Shown here: in pieces, positions 54,194 through 64,000 of the stretch
Layout: the number at the start of each line of letters is the position of its first letter
Position numbering within the stretch: the first letter of the stretch is position 1
NCBI RefSeq assembly: GCF_026914185.1
Contig: NC_070573.1
Location: 1,798,001-1,862,000 of the forward strand
Reading direction: 5' to 3'
DNA length: 64,000 nucleotides
Source: Puccinia triticina
Lineage: Eukaryota; Basidiomycota; Pucciniomycetes; Pucciniales; Pucciniaceae
The notes under the pieces: model-generated
Database searches by the model: none
What the model saw: the letters and a program-made list of their open reading frames with translations, nothing else
What the model was told of the DNA's origin: nothing
Translations under genes and position numbers: made by a program

Positions 54194-55373
54194 TGAAAAC
54201 AGGATTACAGCATTCGCAATATTGTAAACACACGATATGAATGGACTAAATTCCAAATGGCTCACCATTCAATATCCAAAAGAATCCTGGAAGAGTATCA
54301 TGACAAATTACTTGCATCTGAAATTCCTCCTTTGAGAATTTGTTCAAGAGACAGGACAGCTTGATGTGTCAGGTTTATCATCCATTGGCCAATTTGGTGG
54401 AATAAATTCCCATGTGTTAATAGGAGGTATGTGTGCATAGATATCTGGGTTGAGAGGGGGTTGAATGCGCTAAATTTTTTTAAAATTGCTTCTTATTTGT
54501 TCATTATTCTCTTATGGCTTGATTTCTGAAAACGTCTCTTCCTTTTTCCACGGATTCAAACTGGATCCTGCACCTAGATTTGAAATTTCACTCAAACTTA
54601 TTCCATATCATTGTGTGATAGAATTTTTTACATACTCCTGATAATATAATTCTAATTTTTATTTAATTTTCTCTTATTCTCACAAATGTTTTTTTTTTCT
54701 CCTACTCTCACCATTATTAAATTTTTATCACTCATTGTCCATCACAACTGCATATCTTTAGTCCTCAAAAATAATTGGATTGTTCCGGGATAGAAATTGG
54801 TTTCACTTCCAAAAACCTGAATAGGTTGAGGTTGATCTGGGATGCATTCAAGCTGTTTGCATGCATACACTTTGCTGAGGTCATGTGAAGAAGCCTGGGT
54901 TTCACAAGGCAACTGCATGTCCCAGATAAGATAATCATCCAAGTCACTGGCACTGCACACTTTACCAATCACTTAAAGCAGAAGTCTGTATGTATGCAGG
55001 AGAAAGCCCTTTAACCAATCTCTCAACTATAAAATGTGCTGTACATATACACGTGACGTGTCCCAGGTGGGTCACGTGATAATGACATGAGGGTGTCAGA
55101 GCTGTGATGGTCGGATTGGAACGGGGATCAGGTTGGATGGGGAATTCCAAGATCAGTCAACCCAAGAACTTGTTCTGTTTGGGGTATAATATAGAGTGTC
55201 ACCAGTTTGATTTAGGATGGGTGTCCTCCTGCTTGTAAGTAGTACACAAAAGGTGCTGATTTTTGTCGAAGTTTCTGACCAAGTCGGCAAGTGACAGGTA
55301 ACATGTGGATGTATGCATGGAGGTGTTACATACATACATCCTCGGGCAGGTGAGAGAGTCACTCGACCTTTGA
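54194..55373. other. 3' flank of RING copy B and spacer
   Basis: The first 680 bp parallel 45815-46480 of unit A. No gene recognised from 54870 to 55373. Confidence 0.5.
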
Positions 55374-56004
55374 TTGCTGTCCGTCCATCACAAACCACCT
55401 CTCTACAAACATAGGATCCTGCAGTCTCGGCCCCACAACCGCTCTCCGCTCCCTCAATCGCTCTCTTCTACAACATACACCCAACCCGACGTTCGCATAC
55501 ACTCGCATACACACAGACACCCAGAAACACAAGACGGAAGAGACGAGCTCAAAGTCCAGTTTCAAAGAGAAACATCCAAAAAGCACAGATCAAAAAACAA
55601 GACTCCTGGAGCCGAACAGAACAGAACTAGCAGGCTGCAGAAGCCAACCCCGCTCCGACGCGCTCGTCCAGCTCCGAGCCCATTCACACCTCAGCTGGTC
55701 ACTATCCTCATCTCCACCAGGGTCAGGCGGCCCCGTCGGCTCGGACCCATTCGGCCCCCCCCCCCCCCCACACGCTGTGAGCTCCGAACGCTGTCCTGGC
55801 TCTTTTTTTTTTTCCTTTTTCTTAGCAGCTGGCTTACTTGCCCTTTTCAGCCGAAGCTTACTCAGATTCGATAATTAGATTAAACTGCTCAATTAATCCG
55901 ATCCTCTTCTCCGCACCCAGCGGCCCACGCTAAACTCAATTAGCCCGTCAGCCCCAGGCTGACACTCTGCCTGACGCAGCCCCCACCCTCGCCCCCCACC
56001 CGCC
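55374..56004 (+). other. Probable leader of the PP4-like gene
   Basis: A plus frame of 166 codons (55374-55874) is Arg/Pro/Thr-rich and lacks family features. A C-run of 14 bases lies near 55757. I treat this as 5' leader or promoter rather than a gene. Confidence 0.4.
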
Positions 56005-59000
56005 ATGGTCGTCCTGCTCTCCTCCCAGCCACCCTCGAGCTCGCCCAGCAATCCCGCCCTGCCCAGCACCCCGAGCAGCCAGCTCCTCCTCAAACAGCCC
56101 CCGCCCCCGCCACAGCCACCGCCACAGCCGCACCTGTCACAGCAGCTGTCACAGACCCAGCCCAGCAGGCCCTTCGTCTTCGGCTCCAGCCCGCTCCACC
56201 CGAGCCCCACCGGCACCCCGAACCCGAGCCTCTCCGCCTCCCCCGAGCCGGCCGACCCGCCGCCGCCGCCGCCACCCGGGCCGCTGCTCCAGCTGCTCAA
56301 CCGCACCGGCGCCTCCTCCCACACCGGCCGGCACCGGCGCAAGAGCAGCGTCTCCATCAGCCCGCCCTTCTCCCGCAGCCCGTCGCCCATCGACCCGAAC
56401 CTGCTGCTCATCGCCGCCCGCGCCGACGCCCTCCCGAAACACGCCGGCCTGCCCGGCCTGGTCCAGCCCACCCAGATCGAGCAGGATATCCTCAGCCGGC
56501 CGCGCGCGGTTCCCTGTGCATCCCTCTACGCGACCAACTTCAAGCTGGAGCCGCCCAGCCCCCACGAGGCCGCCGCCCCGCCCCAGCTCCACTTCCAGTC
56601 CCTCCTCGCCGGCCACCCGGACGGCAGCCAGGCCGACCAGCCCACTCTCAGCAGACGCTCCAGCGCAGACTCGCTCTCCCACTCTCGCCTCCAGCTCCTC
56701 AGCCTCACCCGCCAGCGCTCGCTCTCGCCCTCCATCTCCTCCACCTCCTCCTCCTCCTCCTCCGCCTCCTCCGCCTCCTCCTCCTCTTCTTCTTCCTCGC
56801 ACAGAGTCAGCCCAGACCAGGAGGACCATCCAGCCGATGCCCCGAACCACCGCGACCATCCTCTGGGTCTAGAACTCGACCCGGCCCACCATCCCCCCCT
56901 CCAAGTCCCCGCCCTCATCGTCCCGCCCCAGTCTTCACTCTCCAGCCATCGCACCCGCATGCGTTCCCGCTCGATCTCCTCCAACCAATCTCCCTGGCCG
57001 ATTGATCTCGCACTCTCCACTCCTGAGCATCCCCACCAAGATGGCGCCCTATCGGCACTCAAGCCGCCAAGCAAGAAACCTATCCCCCCTCCACTCGATC
57101 TCACCCGCTCAATCCAACCGCCAGCCTCATCAACCACCACCACCACAAGCACAAGCACGGCCGATACTGCACGACCCGGAACCCCTCTGTCCGCAGAGTT
57201 CGCAACCACCTCTCTCGACCCCGCCACCCAACTAGCGCCCCCAGACAGACCCACCTCGCCCTCCTCACCCATCGAGAGTGCCCTGAAGCCCAGCAGTCCG
57301 CTCATCAAGCCCGAGCAAGACCTGGTCATCGAAGACGAGGAACGGAAAGCAGCAGAATGGATGGACACCTGCTCGACGTTGGGCGGAAATCCAAACGAGG
57401 ATCATCATGCCCATCCGTCCTTTAGTCCTCTCCAGCTGATCGGCGATAACGATCAAGAGGATGACGATGAGGATGACAGATTGAGCACAATGGAGAAGAT
57501 CTTCTTGTTTGCAAACAGCGAAAACGCTTATCACCGGTCAGTCGCACCCTCATACCATCCACACACCCACACATACACAGTCCAAGAAACTGAAATCCTC
57601 ATCTCAACAGCATCATCGTCTCTCAACGGCTGCCTGAACTCTTGGAAGAAGTGGATATCTCCGAGGCTGTTGAATATGTTTTGCCGCTTCTGAGCGGACT
57701 AGCACAAGATGGTATTTTATTTATCATTTTCACCCCGCAAGTCCTTCCAGTACTGATCCGGCCGGTTTGACATACAGATGAAGCAATTCGTGAAGCTCTT
57801 GGCCCATCACTATGCAACATCATGTGGTACTACTTCAGCAAATGTCCATTAGTAGAGACTGAAGAGCCACCCGTGAATGACGTCCAGCACCGCCCAGCCA
57901 CTAGTTCATCTTCCAGGGCTGATGCGTCGAGTTGCAGCTCGGAATGGCCTACTGAGGAACGGCGCAAGCGACCCCAGATATCCATCGGTTCTTTCACCGT
58001 CTCACTGATCAACCTGCTCACTGATACCAACCGATCAATAGGACTGCTCTCACGCTACGGCTTGCTAGCCTTTCTTTGCCGACTCTTGGATTGTCCTTTG
58101 CCTGAGTGGTCCGAAGACATCAGGTTGGTTGCCGGCGAACCCTACCTGCCGACCGAGTATCACGGAATCGATCGCGAAGACCATTACGAAGGATATCTGT
58201 TCAGTGACTCGATCCGAAGACGCATCGCCTACGAGCTTGTCAGCTTGGTCATTCATGAGCTCTGTCAGCCCTCGAAGCCTGATCCTGCCCTTCTGCGACG
58301 CGACCGAAGCGAGGCAAGCGAATCAGACGAATGGGATACTGTCCCTCTAGGCGGCGATGAAGCTGAGCAATCAACCAGACAGGGCTACTATGCTCTCGAT
58401 CCATCCAATCCTTCTTCCAATCTGCCTGGAGGATCCAATTCCCCCTCCAACTCATCTTCAGCTCTGAATCTGCCTCCCGTCGACAACTTCTTTTCCCGAC
58501 ACCTCTCATCACAATACTCGAGCGAGAGCCTGAACCCCAATGAGTCTCTCGACTGCATCCATCGGCAGCAAGTCGGCCTGGTGGTCATCGAGTCAATAGC
58601 CCAAGCCCGATGCCTCGACGCCGGTTTTATGCACCGTAAATTGTTGCGACAGGTGCTGGATTTGACCCGCGATGAAGACTGTCGAGCGCTGCGACAGCAG
58701 GCTGCCTCAACCTTGACCACATTGATGATCAGTCTACCGTCCTCACTCTCAACCAGCACTTCGACCTCCCCCCCGGATACGTTTGTTGAAATGGATGAAG
58801 ACACGGAGAACCTCCTGATCAATGCATACCGCTCTTTTGCTTCCGACATGGACCCCGAAGTTCGAAAGCAGATCTGTCTAGGTTTACCCGCCCTGCTAAA
58901 ACTGGTCCAACATCGACCACGAGCTGAACTCTCCCTCGATCTGATCCAACACTTCAGTCGTGATGATAATCGGGAAGTGCGGATCGTCGGATATCAGATC

Positions 59001-61882
59001 TTGGGTGAACTGATCTACGTATTCCATCTAGAGAAGTCCGCGGTTCCCAAAGAAATTGTACACTACTTTCTCAGTGGGTTTGAGCCCCATCACCAATCGA
59101 TGTCCGAGGCCCTCGGAGACCGAATGTCAGATCGAATGCGATCGTTTGGCTGCTCGATGGATTTCGATGACCCGCCTTCACTGATGCTAGGCCCATTTGA
59201 CCAACTCAACGATCGTTGTCAAGATCAACTCCCGCAGACCAGTTCGTCCTTCGGAACATCTGCAATCACGGTCGAGGACACCGAGCGAGCCATGTGTTGC
59301 TCCTACAACTTCCCCGCAGTCTTACTCACCTTGGGCGTTGGAAGATGGCAGGATCTGAGAAGCTTGTTTCTGAAGCTGGCGATGGACGTCTCGTATCCAC
59401 CGAGGATTCGGCGCTCGCTAGCTCGCTCGATGCACGAACTCATCAAGCTCATCCGGGCCCCCGTCAAGCAAACCTGCTCGGTGGTCGTCCATGATTCAAT
59501 CGAGAATTCGACTTCACTGGCCACCGAAGACTGGCTCCGCGTGCTCAAGTTCTTCTTATTTGAGGACCCCGTTATCAGTAACACTGAGTCAGTCTTGGAG
59601 ACGCTCGAGACCAGTCTCGGCGACATCGACGTCGAGGGAGAGTTGAGCTCGATCATCTGCAAATTGACCGAGTATTTCTGCGCTCCTGATTCCGACTCGC
59701 TCAGAACTGTCGGCTGGACCGTCAGGGAACGTGTGATCCTGTTGCTGCCAAAATTGTTTGATCACTTGAGTGATTACTTCATCGAAAGAGAATGCGATGG
59801 CTGTTTGAAGACCCTCCTTTTTGCTGGACTTAATGATCCCGCTGCGGCTGTAAGAGAAGCGGCCCTCCAGTTTGTACGTATACTTCTTACGATTTTGTTG
59901 GGCCCATCTGTCTAACGAGTGTTTATTTTTGGCGAACACAGGTTCCAATCCTGTACAACTCCGGACGAAATCCTGATAATCGGAATTTCCAATTGAGGCT
60001 GTTGAGCTCATTGAAAAGACTCAGCCAAGACGCGAATTATCGAGTTCGAATGATCTACCCACGAGCAATTTTCAACTTGGTAAAGCTACAGCTGCCTATT
60101 GACGTCCTCGAGTCGGTTGTTTTAGAAGGCAGCAGCTTGACGGAAATCAGCCAGGATCGAGTTGGTGGAGTCCGGATAGGCTTGAGTCGGTTGGTTCATG
60201 AACTGTGTACCTCGAATGACTACTACGGCTGTGAAAGTGGTCGACGGATCCCCAGACTGCTGAGAAGAGTGATCGAGAAACTTTCCAAGGATCCGGAATC
60301 GGTGGTCTGTTCGTTCATTGATGATCTGGCCAAAGTTCGAAACCCGGACAATGAGCCTCTACAAGACACCGAGCCAGCCGCGTTAGCCCATGCTCAGAGA
60401 AGCAGTTCGACTGACAGAACAGTATCCCACCTTGGTCGCTCCTGGGATGGCAGATCGAATGTGGACGATAGCAGTGGGAGCGTTCGTATGGAATGCCTGG
60501 AGGAGGACTCCGAGGATGACTTGTCGGGCTCAGGGATCCAAGTGGACGAAAGCCGGCTGAGCGAGGACGAGGGAGTGAAGATCAGCATCCACGAGGATCA
60601 TAGTGATGACGACGAAAGCACAACACCGCTTGGAGAGCGGCAGGCCCCTCTCCAAACGAGTATCGATGTCGCCGATGAAAGCTTCGACTCTCCTAATCTC
60701 TCACTCTCCTCGGTCTCTACCGACGGCGAAGAACTCAAAATCCTCGACCATCAGCAGCAGCATCATCACCATCATCAAAATTCACATGCGCCATTTGTGA
60801 AACTGAATTCCAGAAAACTAGCAAATCTTGGATCCTCTGAAGAGGACGATGAAGAGGAAGAAGACCGTCTGGTTGAACAACTTTGTGGACTTCGCTGCGA
60901 CGACATGGACCGGTATCATGCCACAGCTTCCTCCTCCTTTACTTCGTTTCCTTCTCCCCCGCTGCAATCTTCCTCATGTCTCGACGAACATCCGGAGATG
61001 ATCGAAGAAAGGTTTCAGAACTCGACTTCTGACGAAGCCGACGTGCCAACCCAGCTCGGTAGGAAAAAAGGTCCAGCCGGGGTCCGGTCCGAGCGCTCTT
61101 CGTCCCGGAGGAGCGGCCCGATCCGCCGAAGCGTCTCCGAGCCTGTCGGCCGCTTCCTGACCGCCTCCTCGTTCTCTTCTTCGCCTCCCCCTCAACCTCA
61201 GTCAGTGTGGTACTTGAACCCGAACCCATCTTCCGCCCACCAACTCTCCTCTTCCGGCTCATCATCGTCTCCCAAAACATCTACGCCGAAAAATGCGGCT
61301 GCTCGGTCCCGCAACGGCTCGCCTACTACTCCCACGACCCAGTCGCGATCTTCTCGCGGCAAAAAAGCGAGCCCGTCCATTGGGCTGCGGCCGAACGGCT
61401 TCAGCACCCATCATCCGGAGGAGGATGTGGAGGAGGAGGAGGAGGACCATTCAAGAGCCGTCAACGGGCGCCGGTCTGACGGCACAAATCGCTACGGCGC
61501 AGGCCTCGGCTCGTCGTTCCCTCTCCGTCCGGACCACCCCGATCCGGATCACCAGTCGGCCCAGAAGAGCACGCGCCGGAGCGTCAGCCACCATGACGCG
61601 CTCTCCTGTCGTCAACAACAGCAACAGGAGGACTGCATCCTCTCGCCCTCCCCGATCCCCCCTGCGTCCCGATTCTTCGCCTACCACCATCACCACCACC
61701 ACCACCGGCTCTCCCATCCGGGTCAGACTGATCCTGCGTCATCTGCTCGGTTCTCCTTCATCAACTCGGCTTCTAACGCCCATTCGTCGATCGCTGCTGC
61801 TGATGGGGCTGGCGCACCCGTGGGTGAACAGCTCTGGATGCGCGAAACTGACGGCGGGTTCGTCGAGGTCGGCGAATACTGA
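56005..61882 (+). CDS. HEAT-repeat protein, protein phosphatase 4 regulatory subunit 1-like
   Basis: Exons 56005-57536, 57611-57711, 57778-59873 and 59942-61882 give about 1889 aa; all phases agree. The start has a strong context (CCCGCCATGG). Residues 1-490 are a Pro/Ser-rich disordered head. HEAT/ARM-type helical repeats follow: RLPELLEEVDISEAVEYVLP, LLSGLAQDDEAIREALGPSL, SDMDPEVRKQICLGLPALLK, HFSRDDNREVRIVGYQILGE and LFAGLNDPAAAVREAALQFV. The tail is long, acidic and then Ser/His-rich with a run of ten or more His codons. Helix spacing and the LPLL...D-E-x-R pattern resemble PP4 regulatory subunit 1, which holds PP4 catalytic subunit; another HEAT scaffold is possible. It is much longer than animal PPP4R1 because of its tails. 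Confidence 0.7.
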
Positions 61883-62433
61883 AAAACTTTGATCCTTTCT
61901 CTCTTTTTGCTCTATAATCGTCTAATACGTTTTTTCTTTTCTCTTCTTCTTTCTTTCTTTCTTTTTTTTTCTTCTCTTTCTTTCTTCTTCTTTTCTTTCT
62001 TTCTTCTTTTTTTTTCTTTTTGGTTATGTTATATACGTCTGTCTTTTTTATCTTTTTGTACCACCAATGGTCTCATTACGTACATTATCTTTATCATTGG
62101 TCTGTTTACTTGGTGGCTCTTATAAACTATACACATCTAATTATCTTATATATTTCTTTTTTCCTCGCTGCCTAAATCACTTCTGCATTGGCTGTTTGAG
62201 CCTCTGCTGAGAGGCGCAGCCGTGTAGAGAGGCTTTGGTCAAGCAGCAGCTGCCCGATGACCCTGGTTTTCACAGGCCCTGCGTTGCAATGAGGAGGTGA
62301 ACACCATCGCATCTACGTGATCTCGCTGAGGGAGTCGAGAAAGTTGGAACAAGCTTCGCAGTCAAAGAGCCAAGTACAAGAACGAAGCTTCCCCAGAAGC
62401 AGTACAATGAATCTGTTGAGTCATGTAGCGGAG
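61883..62433. other. 3' flank, pyrimidine tract
   Basis: A TTTC/TTC-rich run covers about 61930-62020. The rest shows no gene. Confidence 0.5.
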
Positions 62434-62535
62434 CTAACTTAACTAAGTCCCTCTCTATGTGGAGGGGGGACTCCGTCCCGCAGGGACCTTCGGAGGTCGC
62501 TTCGCTCCCCCGAGGAGGGAAATTAGCTAAGTTAG
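62434..62535. mobile_element. Mutator-type MITE, 102 bp
   Basis: Ends CTAACTTAACTAAGTCCCTC and, reversed, CTAACTTAGCTAATTTCCCTC form about 20-bp imperfect TIRs. A 9-bp duplication GTAGCGGAG flanks it (62425-62433 and 62536-62544). The centre is GC-rich and can fold (GGGACTCCGTCCC; GGTCGCTTCGCTCC). Related relics are at 33735 and 36062. Confidence 0.8.
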
Positions 62536-62544
62536 GTAGCGGAG

Positions 62545-63505
62545 ACTGTACCAAGCGAAGTCGGGCACGGCATGGGTGTTTCGAATTCAACCCCCTCAAA
62601 ACAGGTAGGGACATCGTTATATGAGGATTGGCCCGACATGAGTGGTGCATGCAGTATAGACGTTTGCGTGCTTGTTCGAGGTTTATCGAAGTCAACGAGG
62701 TTAGAACGACTCAATCAGACTGGAGGCATGGATACAACTTGTAGGAAAAGAACAGCAGACAAGTCTGCTGCAAGTTGATTCTCCCCCCACCTCTCGTTAA
62801 GATCTAACCAACTAAAAGCTCAGAGAGTGAGCTGGCCTTTTGCACTTACCGAAATTAGTTAGACCTCATTGTTGTTGCACACTTCTTCCTAGTGGCTCAT
62901 TTCCACCTCATTTATTTTTATTCCAGCTCCAAGAAGCACACAACACACATAAATACTTGGGCTGATGATGTTTTTTCATCCCGGGGCGCTGGTTGTCTGT
63001 GGCGTACTTGTGGCGCTCCTTCCGGAACCAACATGCCAATATCCGTCCATGGAATTGACAAAGCGGATGCTCGGCCCCAAGCTTACGGTTGAGCAGGGCC
63101 CAGGGACTGAGTGAGTTTTCCCAAAAGACAGTGATCCAGAAATTTTTATCTGACCTTTAAATTTCCTCTGACATGGTGGATTCTTTTCCAATCAGATGCA
63201 CAGCGTATGTAAATCTTTTCCACAACAGAGGATAGCAGCAGCTAAGATTGCAATTTTTTAAAATATATAGTGATTCACTTGCGGACATAGCAGTGCATCA
63301 GCAACCCATGTAAGCTTTCTTGATTCCTTGGTTTCAAATCAAATCAGATTGCTGATCCCCATTCTGCTTTCATCTGATAAGAGGATCAAATGCATTGGCA
63401 GGTCAAGACAGTGGATTGGGATTGTAAGTGAATTCCAGCTTTTAATATCTCTGCCAATTATTCAGGAATTGAACCACCTTGTGATCCTTTTCTGATTGCA
63501 ATAGT
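62545..63505. other. Mostly unassigned; possible early exons of the right-edge gene
   Basis: No family recognised. A short exon-like piece RIKCIGRSRQWIGI ends at a GTAAGT donor near 63426, and another possible donor GTAAGC is near 63310. Confidence 0.35.
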
Positions 63506-64000
63506 CAGACAGCCAATGGGTTTAGCACACAAGAGAAGAAGATATATGAGCATGATCCATTCAATATTCCTAAGGATCCAAAATCACATGATCCTGGAAT
63601 GTGTGTTGACTGAATAAAATGAATACATCATTCCATAAAATGCTTTATAACTGACATGACAAAATTTAATTGTAGCTCATTGATGCAATTCCGTGCGGTT
63701 GGAATACGGAAGGGTTTGGTTCCTCATGAGACTTCAATGGATGCCTTTGTTGACCATTTCATGTGGGTTGACCTTCAAGTCCCAAAAATGTGGAATTCAT
63801 GCTAATTCCTACATAGATTACTATACTGATTTGGCCCTGGTTTCAGAGAAAACATTTACAAAGATGAATTCAAACATAAGAGTTTTTCTTATACAGATCT
63901 GCTTTCCAAACACCTCAAGCGGATTGGGCAGTGGAGAAAAAGGTGTGCCCTTTCTTCTTCCTTACTTTTCTGAGTGCTCTTTATGTTATTTGAATCTTGA
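63506..64000 (+). CDS. Partial multi-exon gene of unknown function, runs off the window
   Basis: Three exon-like pieces join in frame through GT-AG introns: about 63506-63600 (TANGFSTQEKKIYEHDPFNI, PKDPKSHDPG), 63676-63759 (SLMQFRAVGIRKGLVPHETS, MDAFVDHF) and 63847-63941 (ENIYKDEFKHKSFSYTDLLS, KHLKRIGQWRK), with a GTGTGC donor after the last. Both ends are unknown. I do not recognise the family; it could be a host gene or part of another transposon. Confidence 0.4.

Noticed and set aside
55893..56859. Large minus-strand frames opposite the PP4-like head
   Set aside because: Gly-rich antisense of Pro/Ser codons; not a gene.
61889..62125. 78-codon Phe/Leu/Ser-rich frame
   Set aside because: Translation of a TTTC pyrimidine tract in the 3' flank.

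Overview
This is nuclear DNA of a filamentous basidiomycete, most likely a rust fungus (Pucciniales). The evidence is the type of transposon proteins (rust-style Tc1/mariner, copia with a C-x4-HN-x5-H-x5-CW gag knuckle, MULE-OTU, GCM/WRKY-finger MULE), short introns of 60-90 bp with a TACTAAC branch site, small secreted cysteine-rich genes, and a few compact housekeeping genes set in repeats. I cannot name the species.

Layout. (1) 1-10.1 kb is a nest of four mobile elements, datable by target-site duplications. A Tc1/mariner-like transposase pseudogene (minus strand) is split by a solo LTR (TSD CGGGC). That LTR is split by a tyrosine-recombinase-type (Ngaro/PAT-like) retroelement with split direct repeats A1-RT/RNaseH-B1-A2-B2. 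Its B1 repeat is split by a young copia element (4389-9139, TSD CAGCA). (2) 10.6-15.8 kb is a gene island: two paralogous three-exon secreted 8-cysteine proteins flank a STE20/Fray-like kinase gene. (3) 16.7-32.6 kb is a second nest. A Helitron relic is split by a copia element with 837-bp LTRs (16945-31422, TSD AACCT), and the copia polyprotein is split by an 8.8-kb CACTA-like element (19473-28277, TA duplication). That element has palindromic subterminal arrays, a captured GC-rich gene piece and two divergent gene sets. (4) 32.9-34 kb holds repeat debris.

(5) 34.5-37.9 kb is a second gene island: the mitochondrial complex I 30-kDa subunit gene (8 exons), an intron-containing tRNA-Arg(UCG), and a ubiquitin-like/AN1 zinc-finger gene. 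(6) 38.6-42 kb has a Harbinger-type MITE and an N-terminally truncated MULE transposase with a C-terminal OTU-like domain. (7) 43.3-54.9 kb is a tandem duplication of a RING-H2 gene whose upstream part is an array of short repeated exons. The second copy is interrupted by a 5.2-kb MULE (48528-53687, 9-bp TSD, long TIRs) whose transposase ends in a ubiquitin-protease-like domain. (8) 56.0-61.9 kb is a four-exon HEAT-repeat gene resembling protein phosphatase 4 regulatory subunit 1. (9) The right end has a 102-bp MITE and the start of an unidentified multi-exon gene.

How the parts relate: the housekeeping genes (kinase, complex I subunit, tRNA, AN1 protein, PP4 subunit) are unrelated in function and sit in GC-richer islands. 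Between them transposons have inserted into one another, and several carry host-like domains (OTU, USP) or host-like gene pieces. All gene models were spliced by eye from GT-AG sites and reading frame.
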